A stretch of 29,303 nt of DNA from Kiritimatiellia bacterium (GCA_024405255.1 JAKSOY010000025.1:1-29303), one strand, 5' to 3'. Positions 1 to 7,610 are shown, counted from the first letter of the stretch. Numbers and translations: made by a program. Notes: generated from the sequence alone by a model not told the origin.

Positions 1-895
1 GAATCGCATCGCGCGGGAACTCCGACTTTGTCGGCGCCGCGGCGTTTTCACCATCATGCGCACCTACGGCAAAGTCAACCCGCCCCATCACGAAATCAAC
101 CGCCTGGTCAACGAGCTCGAAGACCGTGCCGTGATACGTATGAAGCGAAGGAATCGGCTTGACGACACGCGTCCCGTAATACTGAATGCACCGAATCTCC
201 CAAGCCGGATTGACCGCATCTGGACGCTTCGCAAAAAGCGGAATCGCTCCGTTGGCAATCTTCTTCGTCCGCTTGTCCATCAATCCAAGACGCAAAAGCA
301 CGTCCGCATTTGAAATCCGTTTTGGAAACGTCACCTTCCCGGCGTCAGCGACCTGTTGGACATAGTCCGCGAACTTCGCCTCGTCCAAGTCATCCATCGC
401 AACACGACGCGAGAAGGACTGATCGAATGGCGTCGTCGAGATCTGGTCACATTCCCGAAGTAGATTGACGAGCGCCTTGTAAACGCCATTGCGAAGCTGC
501 TCATAATCGGCAAATGCACACCGGCTGAGTTCGGCGTCGATCTTGCCGCGGACAAAGGCGTCCTCCGACTTCTCGCGCCGCGACACAGTCTTGACGAATG
601 CGAGACGCGTCTTGTTCAGTTCCGTCGCACGGTCATACTCTCGCTCTGTCGGCGAAACGCCCTGTTCATCCCGGCTGCCGTACTTCGCGCCGAACAGTCC
701 GAGATAAACATCGCACTTTTCAACCTCGTCTAGATAGACAGACTGCGCAGTTCTGTTCCGTGCCGGCGCCTCCTCAAAAAGGAACACCTCGAAGAAATCC
801 CCAAGCAACGCATCCTCGCGAATGTACTTCGCAAGCGCCTTGCGCTCCTTTGCGAACTCCGACTGAACGGACGAGATGAAAATCCTGAATTTCAC
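1..895 (-). CDS. DUF4062 protein with COG2865-type ATP-binding C-terminus (partial)
   Basis: The 3' end is cut off by the window start; 298 codons are visible. Translation from a GTG at 895 gives an N-terminus starting MKFRIFISSVQSEFAKER, followed by FEEAPAR, VYLDEVEKCDVYLGLFG and GVSPTEREYDRAT. This is the DUF4062 pattern (about residues 1-115), a domain known from conflict and signalling proteins. After a linker, residues about 205-298 (DVLLRLGLMD, ANGAIPLFAKRPD, EIRCIQYYGT, FELVDQAVDFV, SEFPRDAI) match the segment that leads into the HATPase_c_4 domain of COG2865 'RecG-like' regulators; the ATPase domain itself would lie outside the window. The AlbA_2 domain usual in COG2865 is not evident. 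The start is supported by GGAGG six bases upstream and a 4-bp GTGA overlap with the upstream stop. It is the third gene of a coupled operon. The DUF4062 call is strong; the exact role is unknown. Confidence 0.8.
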   Translation of the reverse strand, partial: MKFRIFISSVQSEFAKERKALAKYIREDALLGDFFEVFLFEEAPARNRTAQSVYLDEVEKCDVYLGLFGAKYGSRDEQGVSPTEREYDRATELNKTRLAFVKTVSRREKSEDAFVRGKIDAELSRCAFADYEQLRNGVYKALVNLLRECDQISTTPFDQSFSRRVAMDDLDEAKFADYVQQVADAGKVTFPKRISNADVLLRLGLMDKRTKKIANGAIPLFAKRPDAVNPAWEIRCIQYYGTRVVKPIPSLHTYHGTVFELVDQAVDFVMGRVDFAVGAHDGENAAAPTKSEFPRDAI

Positions 896-1653
896 GATTC
901 GCCTCCGTTCAGCTTCTTCACGAGATCGGCACCGGAGACGAACGATTCGACCACTGCTTCGATCCAGTCCTGGAGGTCCTGCAAGTCCTGCTCGTCATAG
1001 ACTGGCTTGCCGGAAAGCGCGGGATACTCGACACCGAGATTCTCCTTCGCGAAAAGCCGCCAGTCATCGGCCCATTCACAACCCTGCCCGTCGTGATGGA
1101 GGAGGAACGTGTATTCAAGCACGTTGCGAAGCGCCGCAGGATAGACGAGCGCGACGAAACTCGCCACCTTCGCGACCTGCGAATCGAGCTCGCGATTGAC
1201 GCAAAGCCGCGGATAGCCCTTATCGTAATCTACCGCCCACACCTGCTCGGACCCTTTCGGCAGCTTGCCGAGCGGCAAGATACAGTCCGACGCACCGCCG
1301 TCCGCATTCTCGGCCCGCACGCCGACGCCTCGGTTCGGAAGGCCGAGGATGGTCCGCTTCGCGTCGTCCGCAACGACCTTCACCCGATAAAGGATGTAAG
1401 CGGCTTCTTCACCGAAATCGGAAAGATCCGTATTCACCAACGAACCGAACTTCGCGATCGTGCCGAAGTCGAACCGAATGAGGTGGTTCTTGATGTATGC
1501 CTCGATGAAGACGCGTGCCGACGGCGGAAAGGCGTATTCGGCAAAATCGACGGACGCCACGAAGCTCGTCAGTTCACCCTTGCGGACCAGCGTGATATGG
1601 ACATGATGCGACTCGATCGTCCGACGGTTTGTGTAATTGAAGCGTTCAGCCAT
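892..1653 (-). CDS. Unrecognised 253-aa operon protein
   Basis: I do not recognise the family. The frame opens further upstream, but the start is set at the ATG beginning MAERFNYTNRRT because GGAGG lies six bases before it; this start overlaps the end of the GHKL ATPase gene by 8 bp. The protein is soluble-looking, with no signal peptide or membrane segment. It has a mixed alpha/beta pattern, a central stretch GLPNRGVGVRAENADGG and a helical acidic C-terminus (YDEQDLQDLQDWIEAVVESF). It overlaps the DUF4062 gene by 4 bp, so all three products are probably made in fixed proportion and may act as a complex. It could be an adaptor or effector; nothing catalytic is visible. Confidence 0.85.
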   Translation of the reverse strand: MAERFNYTNRRTIESHHVHITLVRKGELTSFVASVDFAEYAFPPSARVFIEAYIKNHLIRFDFGTIAKFGSLVNTDLSDFGEEAAYILYRVKVVADDAKRTILGLPNRGVGVRAENADGGASDCILPLGKLPKGSEQVWAVDYDKGYPRLCVNRELDSQVAKVASFVALVYPAALRNVLEYTFLLHHDGQGCEWADDWRLFAKENLGVEYPALSGKPVYDEQDLQDLQDWIEAVVESFVSGADLVKKLNGGES

Positions 1654-3700
1654 TCTGCACCTCCGCTTCATTCCACTTCGCCGGATCACGATAGTGATCG
1701 TCGACCTCGAGATCACGATTCGGGTCGAAGCCCTTCACGTCGATGACGAAGTCGCGTCCGTCATCGCCGATCAACGCCTCGATCCGGTTCGGCGCGGGGA
1801 AACGAGTTTCGGCTACGCCTTCGGCAAAGACACGGATCCCGCCACCACGCAGGAGACTGAAGTCGTTCTTATCGTAGACGTTCTTTCCGCTGATCGTCAC
1901 GTATGATAGATCGGCTGTGAACATGAACCCGCGGAAGGTATCCGGCTTCGCGATGATGCGGAAGCAACTGCAGCCGGACTCGGAGTCAGTGTACTTCTCG
2001 AGAATGTAGGGTTTCGGTGGAACGGCAGGAAGTCCGCTTCCGCCATTGGGTCTCCCACCTTTTCCGGCTCCACCGCCTTTGCCACCGCCGCCAGCGCCCT
2101 TGGATTTGCCGCGACCCTGTTTCTTCGGAAGCGCCTTCAGCTGCTTACGCGATATAGAGAAATACCCCTTCAACGCCTCGTAGTCGTCATCGTCTTCGGC
2201 GGCGTCGATGTAATGGACAATCCGCCGCGGAGAAAGCTTGATGTAACTGATGATCTTGTCGGCGTTGTTGTAGATCTTGGAAAAGACGCCGGTGTTCGCG
2301 AACCACTGCGTGTGGGACGGAGGCTCAGCCTCGTTCATCATCGCGGCAACCGCACCGTCGAGAATAACGAACGCCATATAACCAGAAACGCGGTTCGCAC
2401 CGACATGGCTGATGTAGAGACCGTTGCGGTAGAACCGCGGACGCACCTGAAGATGTGGCGAAGAAGTACGGCGCAAGATCACACGGAACGTCGCCTCCGG
2501 CCATTCGCTCGCACCCTTCTTGTTGATGACGATAGGAACCTCCACGACCGAAATCGCACCCTCGCCCCGCTCGTCAGCTTCGAGATCCGCGCGAATTGCC
2601 TTCACAACCTCTCCCTCGAACTGTCCGTCCTGCCAGTCTGGCGCATAGCCGGCATGGCACTTCACATGGCGGATCTTATCGTCTGAAACCGTATAGGCGT
2701 CGAGGATCATCTTGAACATCTCGGCAGAACGCTTCGTGTCATCGTCCGCACCTTCTTCCGTGGAAAGCTTCTCCAGAAAATCAAGAATGTCGATCGCATG
2801 TTCGGCATCGTAGACAGAGAAAGGTCCGTCACCGACCTTGAACTCGACGCGCAATGCACCGGACACCAGCGCAACCATGTAGTTTTCGACGATGGACCTC
2901 TTAAGCTCATCGACGGAAATATCCTCAACATACGGAACGACGACGGAAAGTCCCGGCTCGTCTTTGCGCGTCAAGCCGAAACGGGACTTGAAGGTCGCGA
3001 TATCGGAAGCGTTCTGTTCGCCGGTCGCGGGACGGTTGCGTCCGGCGGCATCACGTTCGCCGCCCCACCATCCGTCCGGAGTGTAACGTGTCCCGTCGAC
3101 GGTGTGATAGCGAAGAAGACATTCACCGACCAGAATCTCGCGCGGATGCGTCGCATCTACGGAAGAACCGCTGCGAATCGAATAGGCAAAGAACGTACGG
3201 AGACGACTTGCGATCGGGAAGACGACCTTGCCGATTCCCCATTTGCCGAGCGTACTTGCACCTTCCTCGTTCTTGGTACTCTTGTTCTCACACTTCAGAA
3301 ACTTGAAATAGGGTTCGTCCTCGTTCTCGGCAATGATGTCACCGGCGAGTCCGTCGGTATTGAAATCCTCGATGACGAAATATGGACATTTGCCGGAAGC
3401 GGCGGAAAGACCGCAATCCTTCGCCGCATAATGTTCTGTGGCTCCGCTCAAATACTCATCATACACTGCCTCTGAAAGCGCGTTCTTCGCGCCGGAATAC
3501 GTGATCCTGACAAGCGCTTGGGCACCTGGTCCACGCTTCTTCGTAGCGGCATCAAGCGAGTTCTGGATCGACTCGCGGACAAGCGACTCAACGGTCGACC
3601 GGTTGGACGAGAAATACTCGTCCCAGCCAGGGTCACGCTCTTTATCGTTGACGCCTTTCTCGCTAAAGAACCACTGTGCCACGCTTTTTACGCCTCTCAT
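1646..3700 (-). CDS. GHKL (MutL/Hsp90-type) ATPase
   Basis: The 684-aa protein has the three GHKL ATP-binding motifs in order: N-box RESIQNSLDA (about residues 43-52), the G1 motif IEDFNTDGL (about 109-117) and the glycine-rich lid LGKWGIGK (about 150-157). A central region of about 370 residues is unassigned. A Gly/Lys-rich low-complexity linker (about 523-555) then separates a C-terminal domain of about 110 residues. It is therefore a likely ATP-driven conformational switch, not a histidine kinase, since no kinase core is seen. It is the first gene of a three-gene overlapping operon. The ATG at 3700 has no clear Shine-Dalgarno; a GTG at 3679 (VAQWFFSE) preceded by AGAGG is an alternative start. 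MutL-like ATPases occur in several anti-phage systems such as MZA, but I could not match this gene set to a named one. Confidence 0.88.
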   Translation of the reverse strand: MRGVKSVAQWFFSEKGVNDKERDPGWDEYFSSNRSTVESLVRESIQNSLDAATKKRGPGAQALVRITYSGAKNALSEAVYDEYLSGATEHYAAKDCGLSAASGKCPYFVIEDFNTDGLAGDIIAENEDEPYFKFLKCENKSTKNEEGASTLGKWGIGKVVFPIASRLRTFFAYSIRSGSSVDATHPREILVGECLLRYHTVDGTRYTPDGWWGGERDAAGRNRPATGEQNASDIATFKSRFGLTRKDEPGLSVVVPYVEDISVDELKRSIVENYMVALVSGALRVEFKVGDGPFSVYDAEHAIDILDFLEKLSTEEGADDDTKRSAEMFKMILDAYTVSDDKIRHVKCHAGYAPDWQDGQFEGEVVKAIRADLEADERGEGAISVVEVPIVINKKGASEWPEATFRVILRRTSSPHLQVRPRFYRNGLYISHVGANRVSGYMAFVILDGAVAAMMNEAEPPSHTQWFANTGVFSKIYNNADKIISYIKLSPRRIVHYIDAAEDDDDYEALKGYFSISRKQLKALPKKQGRGKSKGAGGGGKGGGAGKGGRPNGGSGLPAVPPKPYILEKYTDSESGCSCFRIIAKPDTFRGFMFTADLSYVTISGKNVYDKNDFSLLRGGGIRVFAEGVAETRFPAPNRIEALIGDDGRDFVIDVKGFDPNRDLEVDDHYRDPAKWNEAEVQNG

Positions 3701-4035
3701 AAAATGAGTACAATCTTGTCATGCGAGAATCAAGACCCTGGAACGTCTAAAAGCCACACGACAAAGCATACCCATACACTGAACCTACCACATTACATTT
3801 CGCCAACCGAAGGAAGTCTCCCAACACGGCGCGAAATTACGTTTATAAAATTCTCTTACGCGTGTTCCAGCACGCGGCGATGGACGAGCCATCTATGTCT
3901 GCCCGGCGGCGGCTTTTGGAGCTGCAACCGAACATTGTTATTATACCACAAATGTACCGGGGACGCTAGAGCGGCAAAATACTCAAATCCACTTTCTACC
4001 GGACACCGGAGCGAAAATCCGGTAGAATAGGCGAT
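3701..4035. other. Intergenic region between GHKL operon and small plus-strand ORF
   Basis: This is 335 bp without a convincing gene. It contains a minus-strand extended -10 element (TGG TATAAT, -10 on 3940-3945) about 240 bp upstream of the GHKL gene, which would give that operon a long leader. It also holds a 6-bp hairpin at 3859-3876 and an 8-bp inverted repeat at 3996-4025. The DNA is AT-richer than its surroundings near 3740-3860. No -35 box of good quality was seen for either direction. Confidence 0.4.
3996..4025. repeat. 8-bp inverted repeat upstream of small ORF
   Basis: Perfect arms CTACCGGA (3996-4003) and TCCGGTAG (4018-4025) flank a 14-bp spacer and end 10 bp before the ATG at 4036. 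It could be an operator or a 5'-leader hairpin that affects translation of the small ORF; which one cannot be told from sequence. Confidence 0.5.
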
Positions 4036-4401
4036 ATGAAAACACAGCATGAAACTGACATCGACGAGCTTGTGAAGTGGTTGCGTGGAATCGAATTTCC
4101 TGACGAGGATGAGGACGGGATTGGCGAGGTGGCGCTGTTCTTCAAGATCCGGGACGAGGAGGAACGGATGATTCGGATTTTCGATGAACTGACGAAGGAC
4201 GAGGTCATTTCGATCCTGGCCCGGTTCGTGCGGGACGAATGCGGGCCTTGCGAGGGGTTCGACGACGACTGGCGCGGAAACAGATTGAAAATGATGGAGA
4301 ATGGGAAATGGAGAATGGCGGAGGATGGAGATTTTACCGTCGATTGGGCGTGGGATGAGGTGTGGGAGGGAATACGGATGTGGGCGAGTTTTCGGACGTA
4401 G
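4036..4401 (+). CDS. Small acidic hypothetical protein (121 aa)
   Basis: I do not recognise this protein. The first 80 residues look genuinely coding: strongly acidic, with GC-rich third positions and a helical pattern (DIDELVKWLRGIEFP, EEERMIRIFDELTKDEVISILARFVRDE). The tail from about residue 85 (MMENGKWRM) derives from a GAATGG-rich DNA repeat of the kind seen elsewhere in the window, so the C-terminus may be a repeat insertion that replaced the original end. A weak AGG lies before the ATG and an inverted repeat lies just upstream. It is one of only two plus-strand genes here. Confidence 0.5.
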   Translation: MKTQHETDIDELVKWLRGIEFPDEDEDGIGEVALFFKIRDEEERMIRIFDELTKDEVISILARFVRDECGPCEGFDDDWRGNRLKMMENGKWRMAEDGDFTVDWAWDEVWEGIRMWASFRT

Positions 4402-4562
4402 GCATCTTCCTCACGCAGAGAACGCGGAACGCACGGAGGAGATTCTGTCCACGGATTACACGGATTGGCACGGATGGCGCGACGGGTTGGATCGCTTGTG
4501 GGGCGGGTGGGATTACGGGGTACGCGCTGGGGCGATCTTTCTTTCGGGCATTCGGGGATTTG

Positions 4563-4727
4563 AGGGACGTTGAGGGTCATTGTTCAGGACGTCCGGACGT
4601 CCGGACGCAAGGGACTTAAGGGACGATTTTGTTTTCTGGCACGCCCGAGCAGTCCCCTTCGGATTCAATTCGGAAATGAAATCGTCCCTTAAGTCCGGAC
4701 GTCCTAAACAATGACCCTTCCGTCCCT
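4563..4727. repeat. Large imperfect palindrome (about 165 bp)
   Basis: The left arm, from AGGGACG (4563-4569) through GGGTCATTGTT (4574-4584), GGACGTCCGGAC and TTAAGGGACGATTT (to about 4630), is matched in reverse complement by 4677-4727. The left arm has about 17 extra bases made by repeating GTCCGGAC. A loop of about 46 bp separates the arms. As RNA it would form a long stem from either strand. It lies between a plus-strand ORF and the 3' end of yhcG, so it could terminate transcription in both directions, or be a palindromic mobile repeat. Confidence 0.8.
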
Positions 4728-4742
4728 TGAATGGGCGAATGG

Positions 4743-4830
4743 GACCGACGGGGATTTTCGGGGGATCGACTCTGCGGCGCGTTCGGAGAACGCGCCGATG
4801 GGTTGATACAAGGAGGAGCATTCTTGACGC
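4743..4830 (+). repeat. Hairpin repeat family, copy 1
   Basis: The core GACGGGGATTTTCGGGGGAT, CTCTGCGGCGCGTTC, GGGTTGATACAAGG and AGCATTCTTGACGCG is shared with the copies at 6274 and 7761. It contains the 9-bp-stem hairpin GGCGCGTTC/GAACGCGCC with a GGA loop at 4776-4796, 63 bases past the stop codon of yhcG. This copy lacks the short segment (GGCGGT) found after the hairpin in the other copies. It is preceded by GAATGGGCGAATGGG. Confidence 0.85.
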
Positions 4831-4858
4831 GCCGAGGCAGTTTGGCAGTCGATAGTCC

Positions 4859-5905
4859 CTACTCCTCCGCATCCGATTGCGCCGCTTCATATTCCTCCTG
4901 TGCCTTTGACAACTCCTTCAGCAGACTCTCTTCCGTCGGCAGATAGAGCTTGTATTCGGAGGCAAGGATCGTCTTGTTGTCCTCCGGCAGCGACATCTTT
5001 ACCAACGAATCGTTCTTGTTCGAACAAAGCAAAATACCAATCGTCCTGTTCTCATCCGGAGTTTTCTCCTTGCGGTCGTAATAATTGACGTACATCTGAA
5101 GCTGTCCGAGATCCTGATGCGTCAGTCGACCCGTCTTCAATTCGATTAAAATAAAGCATTTGAGGAGCCGGTTGTAGAAGACAAGATCGACAAAGAATTC
5201 ATCGTCCTCAATCATAATCCGCCGCTGCCGCGCACTGAACAGGAACCCGTTGCCAAGTTCCATCATATATTCCTGAAGATGGTCGATGATGGCCTGCTCA
5301 AGATCGCTTTCGTAGTAATGAGCCTTGCGTTCTAGGCCCAGAAACTCAAGCCGCATCGGATCCTTTATGACCTCCTGCGGCTTTTCCGGCAGACGTTCCT
5401 TGCGGGCAACGGCCAAGACCGCTTCCTTGTCATTGCTGAGCAACAGCCGTTCCCACAATTGTGAATGGATCTGACGTTCTGTCTCACGCGCAGTCCAGCA
5501 ATTGTTCACCGACTCCAATTCATAGTATTCTCTTTTTCGGGGATCATCCAACTGAATTAGCAACCTATACTGAGTCCAGTTCAATTGTGAACGCAGTGCG
5601 TTCACAATTGGATAAACCCGATAGAATTGACGACTGAAAGCCAACTGCCGATAGGAAAAGCCACTTCCATAGTCAGGCACCAGAGCAGCGGCAAGCTTTT
5701 GTAGCATCTTAGCTCCATACTCGGCCCGATTCTTCCCTTGCTGCTCTTCCTCAAAGATGCGACGACCCAAGTTCCAATACATCATCACACGGTTGAAGTC
5801 AACACTTCTAACAGCATTGGCACGTGCCTCATCAATGATTGCCCTGGCATCGGAAAGCAAACCATTCAGGCGACTTGGTAAACTATCGTTCTTATCAATT
5901 TCCAT
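4859..5905 (-). CDS. yhcG: YhcG/DUF1016 family PD-(D/E)XK nuclease
   Basis: The protein (348 aa from the chosen start) has the two-part YhcG layout. The N-terminal DUF1016_N helical domain (about residues 10-160) includes VMMYWNLGRRIFEEEQQG, YGAKMLQKLA, GFSYRQLAFSRQFY and LNWTQYRLLIQLDDP. The C-terminal nuclease domain (about 190-320) includes FLGLERKAHYYESDLEQAII, GNGFLFSARQRRI, a catalytic-type D in EFFVDLVFYNR and the ELK motif in CFILIELKTGRLTHQDLGQL. Length is close to that of E. coli YhcG. I chose the third codon (ATG at 5905) because AGGA sits 7 bases upstream; the first ATG at 5911 is too close to it. The gene lies 23 bp after a sigma region-4 mini-protein, so the pair is probably co-transcribed. 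YhcG proteins are common beside restriction systems and mobile DNA; the target is unknown. Confidence 0.93.
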   Translation of the reverse strand: MEIDKNDSLPSRLNGLLSDARAIIDEARANAVRSVDFNRVMMYWNLGRRIFEEEQQGKNRAEYGAKMLQKLAAALVPDYGSGFSYRQLAFSRQFYRVYPIVNALRSQLNWTQYRLLIQLDDPRKREYYELESVNNCWTARETERQIHSQLWERLLLSNDKEAVLAVARKERLPEKPQEVIKDPMRLEFLGLERKAHYYESDLEQAIIDHLQEYMMELGNGFLFSARQRRIMIEDDEFFVDLVFYNRLLKCFILIELKTGRLTHQDLGQLQMYVNYYDRKEKTPDENRTIGILLCSNKNDSLVKMSLPEDNKTILASEYKLYLPTEESLLKELSKAQEEYEAAQSDAEE

Positions 5906-5928
5906 TTTCATTTCCTAGAGACGAATGG

Positions 5929-6117
5929 TTAAAGGAGATCGGAAACGCTATGGTAGCCGCGGGCGGCCAATCGCTTCCTCAGCTTCTCCAAGGCCTTTTT
6001 CTCGATCTGACGCACGCGTTCGCGCGTGATCCCCATCAGCCGGCCCGTCTCTTCCAATGTATGGCAAACGCCATGCCGGGGCAGCAGATCAATCAAAGAG
6101 GGCTTTTCCTTCATCAT
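5929..6117 (-). CDS. Stand-alone sigma-70 region 4 (HTH) mini-protein
   Basis: About 62 residues, almost entirely a sigma-70 region 4 helix-turn-helix: TLEETGRLMG then GITRERVRQIEKKALEKL, the -35-recognition signature of primary sigma factors. Regions 2 and 3 are absent, so it cannot be a full sigma factor. The open frame extends to 6183, but the longer starts are unlikely: the internal ATG at 6144 is part of a TATAAT box, while the ATG pair at 6117/6114 is preceded by AAGGAAGG. It is the first gene of a two-gene unit with yhcG and may be a transcription regulator of that unit, or an RNA polymerase-binding factor. Function is inferred only. Confidence 0.75.
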   Translation of the reverse strand: MMKEKPSLIDLLPRHGVCHTLEETGRLMGITRERVRQIEKKALEKLRKRLAARGYHSVSDLL

Positions 6118-6142
6118 ATCCTTCCTTTTCTTTGGTGTTTTC

Positions 6143-6148
6143 ATTATA
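6143..6148 (-). promoter_or_regulatory. -10 box for sigma-mini-protein/yhcG unit
   Basis: A perfect TATAAT on the minus strand lies about 26 bases before the chosen start and just ahead of an AAGGAAGG ribosome binding site. No recognisable -35 hexamer is present at 16-18 bp spacing, so the promoter may depend on an activator or on another sigma factor. Confidence 0.45.
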
Positions 6149-6236
6149 GAAAACGAAGCACGAAAGGATTTCTTACACGCCAATCGAATTTTACGAGTTT
6201 TTTCCTTGATAAAGATGTCACAAATTCAAATGTTCG

Positions 6237-6398
6237 AATGTTCGAATGGGCGAATGGGCGAATGGGGGAATGGGATTGACGGGGATTTTCGGGGGATCGC
6301 CTCTGCGGCGCGTTCGGAGAACGCGCCCGGCGGTGGGTTGATACAAGGGGAGCATTCTTGACGCGTCAAGTCGGACTTCATTCACCCATTCGAACATT
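6237..6398 (+). repeat. MITE-like element with hairpin repeat copy 2
   Basis: The repeat core (6274-6364) matches copies 1 and 3, with the hairpin GGCGCGTTC/GAACGCGCC at 6307-6327, 115 bases past the AAA_14 stop codon. This copy is bounded by inverted repeats: AATGTTCGAATGGGCGAATG at 6237-6256 and its reverse complement at 6379-6398 with one mismatch. Inside the left end are tandem degenerate octamers of GCGAATGG type (about 6225-6273). A perfect 14-bp palindrome (CTTGACGCGTCAAG) lies at 6357-6370. It encodes no protein. The structure resembles a miniature inverted-repeat element. Confidence 0.75.
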
Positions 6399-6441
6399 TA
6401 TTCGATGCGTAAGTAAACACAAGTGCCGTTTGCGTTTTCGG

Positions 6442-7578
6442 TCATATTCCCTGCGAACCGAGAAAATCCGAATAGTTTTCACGTGTGACGACTTCGAATG
6501 TCGCGTCTGGATAGGCGGTGGCAAATGGTGCCGGAATCTTCACACGACGCTTCTCATTCCACTTAAATTCAAATGCAGTGATGCGCCCATCAACTTCTTC
6601 GACATAGTCGATCTCGCTCTGAGCCGTTGTCCGCCAGAAATATCCACGAGCAAAGGTCCTCTTCGACTCATTCAGTTTCCTCCGCTCGCCGACAAGATAG
6701 TTCTCCCACAACGCCCCAACATCACCTCGCAGCGAAAGAGGGGCGAAATTACCCAGTACCGCATTACGCACGCCATTATCACAGAAATAAATCTTCCGTC
6801 CCTTCTTGATCTCATTACGCACATTACGGCTAAGAGAGGGGAGCCGAAACACGACAAATGACTTCTCCAGCAAATCGACATAACTCTCAACCGTCACCTT
6901 GTCAACGCCAACGGTGTTTGCGAGCTCATTATAACTCACCTCGCTACCGACCTGCAACGCAAGGCATTGCACGAGTCGCTGCAGAATCTCCGGTTTGCGA
7001 ATGACACCGAGAGCGAAAATATCCTTGTAAAGTGCACCGTCGACGATTGCTCCGAGAATCCGCCGACGATCTTCTGAATGCATCACAACCTCAGGATAAC
7101 TGCCGAATACGAGGCGATCCTCCAAAAGCCGCTTCTCTTCACGCGCCGAGGTCGCGACAGACAGTTCCCCATATGAAAACGGCGCCAGTCGATAGTCGAA
7201 AAAACGTCCCGTTGCACTTTCATAGAGACCATTCGTCAACTCCATCGCACTTGAACCGGTGATCACGATCTGAGTGTTGTTGCCGAGCGCATCCACCAAC
7301 ATTTTCACCGTAAGCCCGACATTCTCCAATCGTTGCGCCTCATCAATCGCCAGCATTGAGGCCGTACCGACCAGTTCCTTGAGTTGTGTGACCGTATCGC
7401 GATTCAGTTCATCGCGATCATCCGCATTGTCACAATTAAACGTCAAGACCCCCTCTCGGTCGGACGAAAGGACGTTCAGCAGTGTCGTTTTACCAACCTG
7501 ACGTGCACCTAGAATGACAATGGCCTTGCCCTTGCCAAAGTCATTGCGTATCAATGTCTCAATACTTCTTTTGACCAC
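6442..7578 (-). CDS. AAA_14-DUF4143 family ATPase
   Basis: A 378-aa P-loop ATPase of the AAA_14/DUF4143 type. The Walker A is ILGARQVGKTTLL (about residues 22-34), Walker B is MLAIDEAQ (about 75-82) and the sensor region is QIVITGSSAMEL. The C-terminal DUF4143 domain carries LWENYLVGE and a nuclease-like signature, EIDYVEEVDGRITAFEFKW (D...E-x-K). Such proteins are very common and poorly characterised. The open frame begins with GTG at 7587, but AGGAG (7587-7591) overlaps that codon, whereas the GTG at 7578 lies 8 bases after it, so I chose 7578. A near-consensus promoter lies just upstream and the gene appears to be single. The family call is firm; the biological role is not known. Confidence 0.9.
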   Translation of the reverse strand: MVKRSIETLIRNDFGKGKAIVILGARQVGKTTLLNVLSSDREGVLTFNCDNADDRDELNRDTVTQLKELVGTASMLAIDEAQRLENVGLTVKMLVDALGNNTQIVITGSSAMELTNGLYESATGRFFDYRLAPFSYGELSVATSAREEKRLLEDRLVFGSYPEVVMHSEDRRRILGAIVDGALYKDIFALGVIRKPEILQRLVQCLALQVGSEVSYNELANTVGVDKVTVESYVDLLEKSFVVFRLPSLSRNVRNEIKKGRKIYFCDNGVRNAVLGNFAPLSLRGDVGALWENYLVGERRKLNESKRTFARGYFWRTTAQSEIDYVEEVDGRITAFEFKWNEKRRVKIPAPFATAYPDATFEVVTRENYSDFLGSQGI

Positions 7579-7610
7579 CTTCAACACTCCTATTCACCAA
7601 ATTCGGGTGT

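Larger units (their letters stand above)
4402..4858. other. Repeat-rich intergenic stretch
   Basis: This 457-bp stretch has no convincing gene. From left to right it holds a degenerate repeat (about 4410-4490) whose plus-strand reading HAENAERTEE...STDYTDWHGW resembles translated intergenic repeats I associate with Verrucomicrobia-type genomes. Then comes a large imperfect palindrome (4563-4727), a short GAATGGGC tandem (4729-4743) and copy 1 of the hairpin repeat family (4743-4830). Open frames across it are by-products of the repeats. Confidence 0.55.

Noticed and set aside
4811..4829. AAGGAGGAG followed by TTG in repeat copy 1, like a start site
   Set aside because: The Shine-Dalgarno-like sequence is not kept in copies 2 and 3, and no sustained coding frame follows.
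6231..6273. Tandem GAATGGGC octamers as a possible CRISPR-like array
   Set aside because: The units are contiguous and degenerate without spacers; it is a simple tandem repeat.
6026..6361. Small plus-strand frames reading through the hairpin repeats (for example the DFRGIDSA...RSENAP type)
   Set aside because: The same peptide-like reading appears in several copies only because the DNA repeat is conserved; hairpin conservation fits a non-coding element better.
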